A DNA stretch of 64,000 bases from Actinotalea caeni (GCF_009733795.1 NZ_WNXX01000013.1:49691-113690); one strand, 5' to 3'; counted from the first letter of the stretch, positions 42,716 through 52,600 are shown. Notes: generated by a model not told the origin, from the letters alone. Program-made: numbers and translations.

Positions 42716-43374
42716 CAGAGGTCGTCCTCGGGTTCGACGAGGGTCTGGGGCATCTCGGTGCGCGGCAGCTCGACGGTCCACACGTCCCCGAGCGACATCC
42801 AGCTCTCCTCGCCCGACATGATCCCGTAGCGCCACTGGGACTCGGTCATCGTCGCGGTGAGCACGTCGCCGATCTCGTCGGGGTCGGTGACCGGCCACAG
42901 CAGCGCCACGTAGGAGGGCAACGACGGCAACGAGTTCCGGCCGTCGGTGTTGTCCTCGACGCGGGAGGCGTACGGCGGCGTGCTCAGCTGGTCGATGATC
43001 TGGCCGTCGGGCAGCTGCGGCACGAGCGCGTCGCTCGCGGCGCCGCCGAAGGTCAGCGAGATCGGCCGCTCGGTCGTGTTCTCGACCTCGACGAGGACCC
43101 CGAGCCACGCCTCGCCACCGGTCGCCTCCAACCAGGTGCGGTTGGTCTCGTCGGAGACGAAGAACGCGATCGGGCGCATCGTCATCGGCCCGAGGTCGAG
43201 GGTCTCGCCGGCCTGCAGCTCGAAGGTGCGGCCCTCCGCCGTCGCGAACCCGCCGAGGGCGGCGACGACCGCGGGGAGCAGGAGCACCAACCCGGCGACG
43301 AGCCGGCGCGGCCAGGTAGCGAGCAGGAACGCACCCACGGTGCGTGCCGTGATCGCCCCCGCCTCCACGCTCAC
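42715..43374 (-). CDS. Module copy B, gene 1: single-anchor exported protein
   Basis: This 219-residue protein is the paralogue of that at 30644-31282: EAGAITARTVGAFLLATWPRR, a helix LVLLLPAVVAALGGF and an exported domain ending EPEDDL. I chose the GTG at 43374 because it aligns with the start of the paralogue and is seven bases after TACCCT, a probable leaderless -10; the ATG at 43392 lies upstream of that hexamer. It is the first gene of the operon running 43374 to 41286. Both copies keep the N-terminal ITART...TWPRR segment, the most conserved cytoplasmic part. Confidence 0.75.
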   Translation of the reverse strand: MSVEAGAITARTVGAFLLATWPRRLVAGLVLLLPAVVAALGGFATAEGRTFELQAGETLDLGPMTMRPIAFFVSDETNRTWLEATGGEAWLGVLVEVENTTERPISLTFGGAASDALVPQLPDGQIIDQLSTPPYASRVEDNTDGRNSLPSLPSYVALLWPVTDPDEIGDVLTATMTESQWRYGIMSGEESWMSLGDVWTVELPRTEMPQTLVEPEDDL

Positions 43375-43468
43375 GTGTGGCAGGGTACCCATCCCGCTCG
43401 GACGCGGTGACGGGCCGGAACCGGACGGGCCCTATCATCGGGGCCAGCGGCACGAGCGAAGGGCTGGC

Positions 43469-43792
43469 ATGGCCACGAAGACGGTGACGGTCCTGGTCGA
43501 CGACATCGACGGGAGCGCGGCGGACCGCACCCTCGAGCTCGAGCTCGACGGCGAGCGCTACGAGCTGGACCTCTCGACCGCCCACCACCACGAGCTGGTG
43601 CGCGACCTCGCCCGCTACATGGCGGTCGCCCGCCGCGTCGGCGGCGACGGCGCCCCCACCCCGTTCTTCAGCGAGACCCGCGCCGACCCCCGCGCCGTGC
43701 GCGAGTGGGCCCGCGCCAACGGCATCGCCGTCCCTGCCGGCCGCCGCGTGCCCAAGGACGTCGTCGAGCGCTTCCACGCCGCCGGCAACTGA
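43469..43792 (+). CDS. lsr2: Lsr2 family nucleoid-associated protein
   Basis: This 107-residue protein is an H-NS-like silencer that coats A/T-rich DNA. The N-terminal oligomerisation domain is KTVTVLVDDIDGSAADRTLE, then YELDLSTAHHHELVRDLARY. The C-terminal DNA-binding domain is VREWARANGIAVPAGRRVPK followed by DVVERFHAAG. The usual minor-groove motif Arg-Gly-Arg is here Ala-Gly-Arg-Arg, and the basic linker of mycobacterial Lsr2 is missing, so DNA binding may differ. The gene stands alone, upstream of the repeat region. A run of 11 C residues at 43799-43809 follows its stop. Confidence 0.9.
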   Translation: MATKTVTVLVDDIDGSAADRTLELELDGERYELDLSTAHHHELVRDLARYMAVARRVGGDGAPTPFFSETRADPRAVREWARANGIAVPAGRRVPKDVVERFHAAGN

Positions 43793-43815
43793 CCCCCTCC
43801 CCCCCCCCCGCTCAC

Positions 43816-43891
43816 TTTCACCGCACTTTGCAACACGGCTCGCTCTCACCGCACTTTCTGCCGCGCCCGGGTTTCACCGCACTTCTTGCCG
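43816..43891. repeat. Left arm of a perfect 76-bp inverted repeat (three 28-bp units)
   Basis: The 76 bases are the exact reverse complement of 44208-44283. They contain three units starting at 43816, 43844 and 43872, each 28 bases apart and beginning TTTCACCGCACTTTGCAACA, TCTCACCGCACTTTCTGCCG and TTTCACCGCACTTCTTGCCG. The region 43793-44381 holds no gene that I can support. Confidence 0.92.
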
Positions 43892-44087
43892 GCGGTGACG
43901 CCCCGCACCGAGAGCGCCGTGCCGCAGCTGACGCGACACGAGCGAGGCGCGCACAGCCGTGCTGAGCTCGTGCGCGCGACGACTTGCGCGCGTGCCACGA
44001 GCGGGCCGCCGACCGGGGCGCGCGACCACGACCGCGTCCCGCTCCGCAGGCACGATGACGGCGTCGTCAGCCATGACTCACCTGCAC

Positions 44088-44163
44088 CGCGCGAACTCGT
44101 ACCTCCGTACCGAGCTCGTACCGTGCACGCTACGAGTCGGGTACGACGCTACGAGTTCGCGCG
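44088..44163. repeat. Dispersed nested palindrome, copy B (GCTACGAG element)
   Basis: Outer arms CGCGCGAACTCGTA (44088-44101) and TACGAGTTCGCGCG (44150-44163) form a perfect 14-bp inverted repeat; inner arms CCGAGCTCGTA and TACGAGTCGG lie around CCGTGCACGC. The element is homologous to 19289-19362. It lies inside the larger 76-bp inverted repeat, so the whole region is a palindrome within a palindrome. Confidence 0.85.
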
Positions 44164-44207
44164 GTCACCCGGGCGGGCGGGCGGGCGCTGCCACCCGGAG
44201 CGGAGGG

Positions 44208-44311
44208 CGGCAAGAAGTGCGGTGAAACCCGGGCGCGGCAGAAAGTGCGGTGAGAGCGAGCCGTGTTGCAAAGTGCGGTGAAACCGGGGCCTGTTGCAAA
44301 GTGCGGTGAAA
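44208..44311. repeat. Right arm of the 76-bp inverted repeat plus a fourth 28-bp unit
   Basis: Positions 44208-44283 are the exact reverse complement of 43816-43891. The motif AAGTGCGGTGAAA (or AGA) ends at 44227, 44255, 44283 and 44311, a strict 28-base period, so this side has one unit more than the left arm. The last unit lies 70 bases from the recD stop, so it may be in the recD 3' untranslated region. Confidence 0.92.
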
Positions 44312-44381
44312 GTGGGGGTGCTGGGCGGGGCGGGAGCTGCCGGGCGGGGCGGTCAGGTGGGGAGGGTGGCGAGGGGGCGGG

Positions 44382-46187
44382 TCAGGTGGGGAGGGTGGCG
44401 AGGCGCTCGGCGAGGCCGGAGGCGCGCTGGACATCGCGGCCGACGGCGGTGCGGACGGCGTCCGGTGACCCCACCACGCGGACGCGGGCCTTCGCACGCG
44501 TGACAGCCGTGTACAGCAGCTGGCGGGTCAGCAGCGGGGAGTCGGAGTCCGGGAGCAGCACCGTGACCTCCTCGACCTGGCTGCCCTGGCTGCGGTGCAC
44601 CGTCATCGCGTGCGCCGAGCGCACCTCGGGCAGCCGGCCGACCGCGAACCGGACACCGCCCGGGTCGGCGGCGTCCATGACGACCGACATGCCCGCGCCG
44701 TCGTCGGTGCTGACGACCACGCCGAGGTCGCCGTTGAACAGCCCCAGCCCGTAGTCGTTCTCGGTGACGATCACCGGGCGGCCCACGTACCACGTGCCGA
44801 CCCGGGCGTAGCGGTGCCGCTGCTCGGCGAGCGCGCGCTCGACGCGGCGGTTCCAGTGCCCCGCCCCGTAGGGGCCCTCGCGGTGGGCGCACAGCAGCCG
44901 GTGCTGCCCCAGCAGCGCGAGCGCCCTCACCGCGTCGCCCTCCAGCGCGGCCTCGCGCAGCGCCAGCGCGTGCCCCAGCAGCAGCGCCTCGGCCGCCTCG
45001 GGGTCGGTGAGGAGCTCGACCTCGGGCACGCCCTCGACCGGCTCGGTGAGCAGCCGGACCGCCTCCTCCTGCTGCCCGTCGCGGATCGCGGCGGACAGCG
45101 TCGCGATCCGCCCGCCGAACCGGTAGCTGCGCGTCAGCGTGCGGACCTCGCGCGTGGTGCCCGCGCTCTCGAGACCGCGCACCAGATCGCCGAGCACGGC
45201 GCCCGCGTCGACCGACGCGAGCTGGTCGGCGTCGCCCATGAGCACGAGCCGTGCGTGCGGCCGGACGGCGTCGAGGAGCCGCGCCATCAGCGTCAGCGAC
45301 ACCATCGAGGTCTCGTCGACGACGACGACGTCGTACGGCAGCCGGTTCGCGCGCCCGTGACGGAACGTCCCCCGCCCGGGCTGCCAGCCGAGCAGCCGGT
45401 GCAGGGTCGAGGCGCGCAGCGCGCGGATCCGTTCCTGGGACGGCCCGTCGGGGAAGTCCGCGCGCGCCGTCGCGGCAGCGATCGCCTCGCTCATCCGTGC
45501 TGCGGCGCGACCGGTGGGCGCGGCGAGCGCCACCCGCAGCCCCGGGTCGGCGTCGAGCAGGACCCCGAGCAGCCGTGCGATCGTCGTCGTCTTGCCGGTG
45601 CCCGGCCCGCCCGTGACGACGGTCGTCCAGCCGCCGCACGCGGCCTCGGCCGCCGCACGCTGGTCGCGGTCGTCGGCGTCCGGGAAGTAGCGGTCGAGCA
45701 GCGTCCCGACGCCGTCAGGCACCTCGGGCGCGGACGCGCGCCGCTCCTGCAGGTCGCGCACGACCTGGCCCTCCTCGCCCCAGTACCGGTCGAGGTAGAG
45801 CCGGTCGCCGTCGAGCACGAGCGGCGTCACCGCGTCGTCGGCGGCCTCGCGCACGAGCGACGAGGCCAGCAGCGCGGCGCGCCACTGCGCCGGCTCCCAC
45901 GCGTGCTCGCCCAGCAGCTCCTGCGCGCGGTCGCTGGCGAGGTCGAGGCACACCGACCCCTGCCGCACCGCGCGCACCGCGAGCGCGGCGGCGACCAGCA
46001 CCTTCTCGTCGTCGCAGCCGCCGAGCCGCGCGAGCCGGCGCGCCACGTGCACGTCGGCGGCGCTGAGCCCGTCCGGGTGGTTGAGCTCGGCCAGCAGCCC
46101 CTCGGCCGAGCGCGCGGTGTCGCGCGCGAACTCCTCGCGCGCGGGGACCGGCTCGTCGCCGGCCTCGGTGACGGCCACCTCGCTCAT
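44382..46187 (-). CDS. recD: Exodeoxyribonuclease V alpha subunit (RecD helicase)
   Basis: This 601-residue subunit is the 5'-3' helicase of RecBCD, which processes double-strand breaks. It has Walker A TGGPGTGKTTT with Lys199, VVVDETSMVSLTLM (motif II), GDADQLASVDAG (motif III) and the C-terminal UvrD-like SAHAMTVHRSQGSQ and YTAVTRAK. The N-terminal 160 residues are the RecBC-binding domain. The ATG overlaps the recB stop by four bases. It is the third gene of recC-recB-recD, which ends at the 28-bp repeat region. Confidence 0.95.
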   Translation of the reverse strand: MSEVAVTEAGDEPVPAREEFARDTARSAEGLLAELNHPDGLSAADVHVARRLARLGGCDDEKVLVAAALAVRAVRQGSVCLDLASDRAQELLGEHAWEPAQWRAALLASSLVREAADDAVTPLVLDGDRLYLDRYWGEEGQVVRDLQERRASAPEVPDGVGTLLDRYFPDADDRDQRAAAEAACGGWTTVVTGGPGTGKTTTIARLLGVLLDADPGLRVALAAPTGRAAARMSEAIAAATARADFPDGPSQERIRALRASTLHRLLGWQPGRGTFRHGRANRLPYDVVVVDETSMVSLTLMARLLDAVRPHARLVLMGDADQLASVDAGAVLGDLVRGLESAGTTREVRTLTRSYRFGGRIATLSAAIRDGQQEEAVRLLTEPVEGVPEVELLTDPEAAEALLLGHALALREAALEGDAVRALALLGQHRLLCAHREGPYGAGHWNRRVERALAEQRHRYARVGTWYVGRPVIVTENDYGLGLFNGDLGVVVSTDDGAGMSVVMDAADPGGVRFAVGRLPEVRSAHAMTVHRSQGSQVEEVTVLLPDSDSPLLTRQLLYTAVTRAKARVRVVGSPDAVRTAVGRDVQRASGLAERLATLPT

Positions 46188-49100
46188 GCGCTCACCCCCA
46201 CGCCGTCGAGCAGGTCGGACACCTCGGCGACGAGCGCGGCCGGCGGGCGCCACGCGAAGACGCCGCACGGCTGCCCGTCGACGACGGGCGTCTGCGGTCC
46301 GCACATGCCGCGCACGTACAGGTAGAGCACCCCGCCGAGGTGCTGCTCGGGCCGGTAGGCGGGCAGCCGCCACCGCAGGAACCGGTGCAGCACGACGGCG
46401 TACAGCAGCGCCTGCAAGGGGTAGGAGGAGTGCGTCATCGCCTCCGCGAGCCGCGCGGGCGCGTACGCCCCCGCGGTCAGCGGCTCGTCGAGCGGGCCGA
46501 GCCAGTTGGTCTTGTAGTCGACGACGAGGTAGCGGTCGTCGGTGCGGAGCACGACGTCGACCGAACCGGTGAGGTAGCCCCGCAGCCGCTGGGCCGCGTA
46601 CGCCGGGTCGGTGACGACGTCGGCGTAGGGCAGCAGCGGGTCGCCCTCGGGGAGGTGCCGCCGCAGCAGCGGTGCCAGGTCGGCGAGCGTCGGGTCCCGC
46701 GGCGCGTCCCCCACCTGGTCGCCGCCGTGCAGCGGCAGCTCGAAGTCGAGCTCGGCGAGCCGGTCGCGCAGCCCGATCTCCCGCAACGTCCTGCCGACCA
46801 GCGGACCGAGCGGTGTCTCGCACACCGCGACCAGCGCGTCCGCGAGCGCCTCGCCGTCGAGATCGGGCACAGGCCAGCGCACCTGCGCCTCGGCGATCCT
46901 GGCCAGGACCTCCGCCCGCAGGTCGCCGCCGTGCTCGGGCGCCTCCGGGTCGGTGTGCTCGAGCACCATGTGCACGAGCGAGCCGAAGGTCGCGCCGGTC
47001 GGCAGCGCCGCCATCGGCGAGGGCACGTCGCCCTCGACGACGGCGGGGCTCGCCACCGCGATCTCCGGCTCGTCGTCGCGCGGAGCGTCCTCGGCCTCGG
47101 TCGCGACCATACCGCCGTTCGCGCCGGTCGCGTCGAGCCGTGCGACCGCCTCCGCCTCGGCGGCGGCGCTCAGCGCGGTGTAGGAGGTGCGGCGCCAGAC
47201 CATGTCGACGTGCCGTCGCCAGCGGCGTGCCTCGAGCGGCGGCGGCTCGTCGCGCTCGGCGATCTGCTCGGCGTCGACCGGGTCGGCGCTCTCGACCGTG
47301 AGGGCGCCAGTGGCCTCCCACCGCCGGGCGTGCTCCAACGTCGCGGCGTCGTCGAGCACCGGCACCTCGTACGGGACGGCGGCGGACCGGGGCGTGCGCC
47401 CGAAGACCAGCCGGTGCAGCGGCGACTGCGGGGTGTTGCGGCTGCTCGGCAGCCACCACGCGACGACCTGCGACTTCGCGCGCGTGAGCGCCACGTACGC
47501 GAGCCGCAGGTCCTCGCCGAGGTCCTCGGTCTGCGCGGCGCGCAGGTGGTCGGCGGCGAACGGCGGCCCGCCGACGTCGAGGCAGCGGGTGCCGTCGGCG
47601 TCGTGGAACAGCGGGAAGGTCGGCTCGGCGACGAAGTTGTCCGCCAGGAACGGCAGGTAGACGACGCCGAACTCCAGGCCCTTGCTGCCGTGGATCGTGA
47701 GCACCTGCACCGCGGCGTCGTCGCTGTCGAGGCGGCGCGGCCGCTCGTTGGCGGCCGCCCCGGTGGCGCCGTCGCGCATCTGCTCGCGCAGCCAGCCCGC
47801 GAGCGCGATGACACCCAGGTCGTGGGTGTGCGCGTGCTCGTGCAGCACCTCGGCGACGTGCCGCAGGTCGGTGAGCAGCCGCTCGCCCCCGGCCTGGCCG
47901 AGCACGCGCTCGAGCAGGCCGTCGCCCGCGGCCGCCTCGAGCACGGCGGCGACGCCGCGGTCGCGGAGCAGGTCGCCCCACGTGCGCAGCTGCTCGGCGA
48001 GCTCGTCGGTCACGGTCTCGGCGTCGCGGTCGAGCTCGGCGGCCGTGCGACCGAAGAACGCCGTCAAGCCGGCCGCGCGGACCCGGCCGGAGATCTGCGG
48101 CCGCTCGATCGCCTCCAGCAGCGTCAGCCACTGCCTGGCGCCCTCGGTCGCGAAGACCGAGCCGCCGGAGGCGAGCACGACCGGGATGCCGGCCTCGCCG
48201 AGCGCGTCGGCGACGTAGCCGGACTGCCGGTGGGTCTGGCACAGCACCGCCACGTCGCTCGCGCGCAGCGGGCGCCCCTCGTAGCTGGCGCCCGAGGTGA
48301 GCAGCGCGCGCACGTCGGCGGCGAGGTCGCGCGCCACGTGCTGGCGCAGCGCGTCGATCTTCGGCCCGCTCCGGCCGCCGCCGAACCGCGCACGGTCGAC
48401 CACCCGCAGCCGCAGCGGCGAGGTGTGCGGGGCGCCGACGAGGCGGGGCCGCTCCTGCTCGGCGACCCCGACCTCGCGGACGACGATCTCCGGGTCGCCC
48501 AGCTCGGCGCCGCGCAGCAGCGTCTGCAGCCGCGCGTGCAGGGCGGCGTCGGCCCGGTGGTTGGTGCCGAGCGTCGCGACGACGCCCGCGGTGCGGCGCG
48601 CCTGCAGGAAGGTGACGACGTCGCCGCCGCGGAAGGCGTAGATCGCCTGCTTCGGGTCGCCGATGAGCACCATCCGCGCGTGCCCGGTGAAGGCGCGGTC
48701 GAGCACCTGCCACTGCACCGGGTCGGTGTCCTGGAACTCGTCGACGAGCACGACCGACCAGCGCTGCCGCATCCGCTGCCGCGCGGGCGAGTCCTCGCCC
48801 TCGAGCGCGCACGCGAGCTGGCTCAGCAGGTCGTCGTAGGAGAGCACGCCGAGCCGCCGCTTGCGGACCTCCATCTCCGCGCGGACCGCCTCGGCGAACC
48901 GCAGCCGCCGGGCGGCGGGGGTGCCCTGGGCGGCGCTGCGCGGCTCCAGCCGCGCCGAGGGGTCGCCGACGGCGGCGCGCGCCACCGCGAGCGCCTCTCC
49001 CCGGCTGAACTCCGGCCGCTCGGCCTTCGCGAAGCCGCGCAGGTAGAGGTCGTCGACGACCTCGACCAGCAGGTCGTCGAGGTCCTCGACGAGGGTGGCG

Positions 49101-49606
49101 TCGGCGTCGGTGTCGCCCGCGACGCCCAGACCCTTGAGGACCATCTGGCAGAACTGGTGGGTGGTCGCGATCGTCGCGGCGTCGAACCTGCCGAGCGCCT
49201 CGCGCAGCCGCCGGTGCCGCAGCGCGCGCTCCTGCTCGTCGGCCGCGAGCAGCAGGTCGAGCACCGGGTCGGGCCGCTCCGGGTCGCCCACCGGCTCGCC
49301 CCGCGCCGCCGCGGTGAAGGCCCGCTCGACGGCGACGAGCCGCTCCCGCACGCGCTCCCGCAGCTCCTGCGAGGCCGCGCGCCCGAAGGTGACGACCAGC
49401 ATCTGCTCCAGCGGCGCGACACCCTCGGCGACCATCCGCACCACGAGGGCGGCGATCGTCCACGTCTTGCCGGTGCCCGCGCTCGCCTCGAGCATGGTCG
49501 TCGTCGCCTCGGCGGGCAGCTCGCCGAGGACGTCGAAGCGCCGAGGCTCGAAGGGCGACGGCGTCGCTCGGTCGGCGCCGAGGGGGTCGGTCATCGGTCC
49601 GCTCAT
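46184..49606 (-). CDS. recB: Exodeoxyribonuclease V beta subunit (RecB helicase-nuclease)
   Basis: This 1140-residue subunit combines a UvrD-like 3'-5' helicase with a C-terminal nuclease. Walker A is LEASAGTGKTWT with Lys47; motif II VVLVDEFQDTDPVQW, GDPKQAIYAFRGGD and TIHGSKGLEFG are the other helicase motifs. The nuclease domain has GSLVHMVLEH, then GSVDVVLRTDDRYLVVDYKT with the metal Asp and Lys, and YPLQALLYAV. The ATG at 49606 overlaps recC by four bases; an ATG at 49594 is an alternative. Confidence 0.95.
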   Translation of the reverse strand: MSGPMTDPLGADRATPSPFEPRRFDVLGELPAEATTTMLEASAGTGKTWTIAALVVRMVAEGVAPLEQMLVVTFGRAASQELRERVRERLVAVERAFTAAARGEPVGDPERPDPVLDLLLAADEQERALRHRRLREALGRFDAATIATTHQFCQMVLKGLGVAGDTDADATLVEDLDDLLVEVVDDLYLRGFAKAERPEFSRGEALAVARAAVGDPSARLEPRSAAQGTPAARRLRFAEAVRAEMEVRKRRLGVLSYDDLLSQLACALEGEDSPARQRMRQRWSVVLVDEFQDTDPVQWQVLDRAFTGHARMVLIGDPKQAIYAFRGGDVVTFLQARRTAGVVATLGTNHRADAALHARLQTLLRGAELGDPEIVVREVGVAEQERPRLVGAPHTSPLRLRVVDRARFGGGRSGPKIDALRQHVARDLAADVRALLTSGASYEGRPLRASDVAVLCQTHRQSGYVADALGEAGIPVVLASGGSVFATEGARQWLTLLEAIERPQISGRVRAAGLTAFFGRTAAELDRDAETVTDELAEQLRTWGDLLRDRGVAAVLEAAAGDGLLERVLGQAGGERLLTDLRHVAEVLHEHAHTHDLGVIALAGWLREQMRDGATGAAANERPRRLDSDDAAVQVLTIHGSKGLEFGVVYLPFLADNFVAEPTFPLFHDADGTRCLDVGGPPFAADHLRAAQTEDLGEDLRLAYVALTRAKSQVVAWWLPSSRNTPQSPLHRLVFGRTPRSAAVPYEVPVLDDAATLEHARRWEATGALTVESADPVDAEQIAERDEPPPLEARRWRRHVDMVWRRTSYTALSAAAEAEAVARLDATGANGGMVATEAEDAPRDDEPEIAVASPAVVEGDVPSPMAALPTGATFGSLVHMVLEHTDPEAPEHGGDLRAEVLARIAEAQVRWPVPDLDGEALADALVAVCETPLGPLVGRTLREIGLRDRLAELDFELPLHGGDQVGDAPRDPTLADLAPLLRRHLPEGDPLLPYADVVTDPAYAAQRLRGYLTGSVDVVLRTDDRYLVVDYKTNWLGPLDEPLTAGAYAPARLAEAMTHSSYPLQALLYAVVLHRFLRWRLPAYRPEQHLGGVLYLYVRGMCGPQTPVVDGQPCGVFAWRPPAALVAEVSDLLDGVGVSA

Positions 49607-52600
49607 GCCTCCGGCACCGCCCGCCCGGTCTGCTCGTGCTGCAGCAGCGGCGCCCACACCCGCAGCGCGTACTGCCCCAGCCGGGTCTGCTGGACGCTGC
49701 TCCACCACTCGTCCTCGCGCGGGGGGTCGAGCAGCAGCCCGCGCTGCTGCTCCGGCGGCAGCGTGGTGTCGGGTCGCAGCGGCAGCGCAGGGCCCCACAC
49801 CAGCTCGTGGTAGGCGTCCTTCTGCTCGCCCGGGACACGGTCGCTGCCGTGCCAGGTCCGCCATGCGGCGCCGCTGCGCTCCCAGTCGTTCCCGGGCGTC
49901 TCCGCCCACGCCGCCGCGGTCTTGAGCGGCATCGGCAGCGGCTCGCACATGCCGCGCCGGAACACGTCGACCAGCTCGCCGAGGAAGGCGCGCGCGTTCT
50001 CCGGGTCCACCGGGCCCAGCAACGACCGCTGCGGACCCGTGCGGCCGCCGGCGCCGAACACCTCGGCGCGCCAGCCGCCGTCGGGCTCGGCCGCGGTGAG
50101 CGCGAGCAGGTCCACCCATGCCGCGAGCCGCTGCCTCGGCCCGAGCCTGCTGTAGGAGACGCGCACGATCGTGCTGCCGCGCACGTCGGGCACCTGCCCG
50201 GTGACCCGGACGCCGTCGACCTCGGTCGTGACGTCGACGGTCTCCGCGGGCAGCCGGCGCGCCGCGGCGCTCACGGTCACCAGCGCCTCGACGGTCTCGT
50301 GCACCTTGTCGAGCACGGGTGCGCCGAGCCGCAGCGGTGGGATGTCGCCGCGCGCACGCTCGGCGACCTCGACGGCGGCGAGGTCCTCGCCCGCCAGCAC
50401 CCGGGTGAGCACCCGGTCACCCACGGCCCAGGTCTCCAGCGGTCCGAGCTCGACGGGGATCGCGTCGGACGGCTCGTCCTCCTCCCACGACAGCGAGACG
50501 TCGAGGCGCCGCCGCACGAACGCGCGCACCGGGTGGGCCAGGAAGAGCTGCAGGTCCGCGAGCAGCACGTCCCGGCTGCCGTCGGCGGTCGTGGCCGGCA
50601 GCGGCGGCAGCGCGCCGTCGAGGAACGGCGGTGGCAGCACCCGCGGCCCGCGCGCCGCGCGGGCCCCGCTCAGCGCGTGACGGTCGAAGCCGAACGGCCG
50701 CGTGTCGCCGGGCAGCAGCCGCCCGGGCGTGAAGTTGCGCGGGTCGAACGGCTGCAGCGGGTGCCGCACCAGCACGTGCTCGCGGACCGGGGTCGCCGTG
50801 GTGGCGTCGAGCGCGTCGAGCAGCTCGCCGATCGGGACGGCGGGCGGCCGCACCTCGCCCTTGACCTCGTCGGCGCCGGTGTAGGTGAGCACGAGCCGCT
50901 CGGTCGCGGCGAGGACGGCGTCGAGCAGCAGCTGGCGGTCCTCGGCGCGCACGTCGCGCTCACCGGTGCGCGGCTGCCGCGCGAGCGCGTCGTCGCCGTC
51001 GATGCTCGCCTGCCGCGGGTAGGTGCCGTCGTCGAGCCCGACCAGGCAGACGACGCGGTGCGGCACCGACCGCATCGGCACCATCGTCGAGACCGTGAGC
51101 GCTCCGGTGCGGAAGTTCGCGCGCGTGGCGCGCCCCGCGAGCCGCTGCTCGAGCAGCGCACGCACGTCGGAGAGATCGAGCGGCACGTCGTGGCCACCGG
51201 CGGCGTCGGCGACCGCGGCGAGCTCGCGCGCGGCCTGGGCGCGCTGCCACGCCTCGTCGCCGCCGACGTCGCCCAGCGCGTCGACGACCTCCGCCAGCGC
51301 AGCGACGTGCTCGGACGCGCGGCGGGCCGCGAGCAGCGCACGGACACCGGTCTCGAGCCGGTCGACCAGCTCCGCGAGCCGCCCCGCCAGGTCGATCTCG
51401 GCGCTGCCCACGTCGTCCAGCGGCAGCGCCCCGCCGAAGCGTCGCTGGCCGGCCTCGGCCATCCCGACCCCGAGGAGCAGCCGGTCCAGGCCGAGCCGCC
51501 ACGTGTTGTGCGGGTAGTCGGCCAGGGCGTACGGGCCGCGGAGGTCGGCGGCGAGGCCCCAGCGGGTGCCGGACTCGGCGACCCACTGCGCGACCTGCTC
51601 GAGGTCGTCGTCGCTCAGCGCGAAGCGGCGCCGGACGACGTCGGTGCTCGCGAGGTCGAGCACCTCGCTCGCGGTCGCCCGCCCGCCCGCGATCTCGACG
51701 ACGCGCACGGCGAGGTCGAGCAGCGGGTTGGTGCGGGCGAGCCCGCGGTCGGCCAGCCGCACCCGCAGGCCGTGGGCGGGGTGCCCGTCGTGCACGACCT
51801 CGGCCAGCCCGAAGCCGGCCTCGAACAGCGACGCGTAGCCCTCGATGTCCGGGCACATGACGAGGATGTCGCGCGGCTCGAGCGTCGGGTCGTCGTCGAG
51901 CAGACCGGCCAGCACCTCGCGCAGCACCTCGACCTGCCGGGCCGGGCCGTGGCATGCGTGGACCTGGACCGAGCGGTCGTCGGGGCGCAGCGCACGCGCG
52001 GCACGGGTCGCGGCGTCGGGCTCGGCGTCGCGGCGCAGGTCGTGCTGCAGCCAGCCGAGCAGGGTCGCCGGCTCGTCGGGCGGGTCGTCGACGACGGCGT
52101 CGGTCGCCGGTGCCAGCGGCGCCAGCGTGCGCTGCAGCTCGCGGGCGTCGCGCCCCAGGCTCGCGAGCAGCGGGTGCCCCACGAGCAGCGCGGTGTCGTC
52201 GCGCGCCCGCAGCACCGGACCGTCGGCGACGTGCGGCGCCAGCCGGTCCCACAGCACCGCGGAGGTCTGCGGCAGCCACAGGTGCACCTCGCGCACCTCG
52301 CCGACCGCGGCCAGCAGCTCGACCTCGGTCACCGGCACCCGGGTGTGCCCGAACAGCGACAGCCGGTCGGGCAGCGCGAGCGGCTCACCGGCACGGATGC
52401 GCGCGAGCACGTCGGCGTGGCGCACGTCGGGCGGCGGCGCGTCGACGCGCTGCTCCAGGCGCCGGTACAGCTCGGGCTGCCACCGCAGGTCCGGGTCGAT
52501 CGGGTGGCCCTGGCCGTCGGTGTCGTCGCCGGCACGCCAGGCGGCGAGGATCGCCGGCCGCTGCACGGCGTAGGAGGAGAGCAGCCCGGCCAGACGCCGT

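Noticed and set aside
43816..44311. CRISPR array
   Set aside because: The 28-base period is made of adjacent related units with no unique spacers, the two sides are inverted copies, and no cas gene is in the window.
46340..49813. 1157-codon plus-strand open frame opposite recB
   Set aside because: It is the antisense shadow of a complete RecB with all helicase and nuclease motifs.
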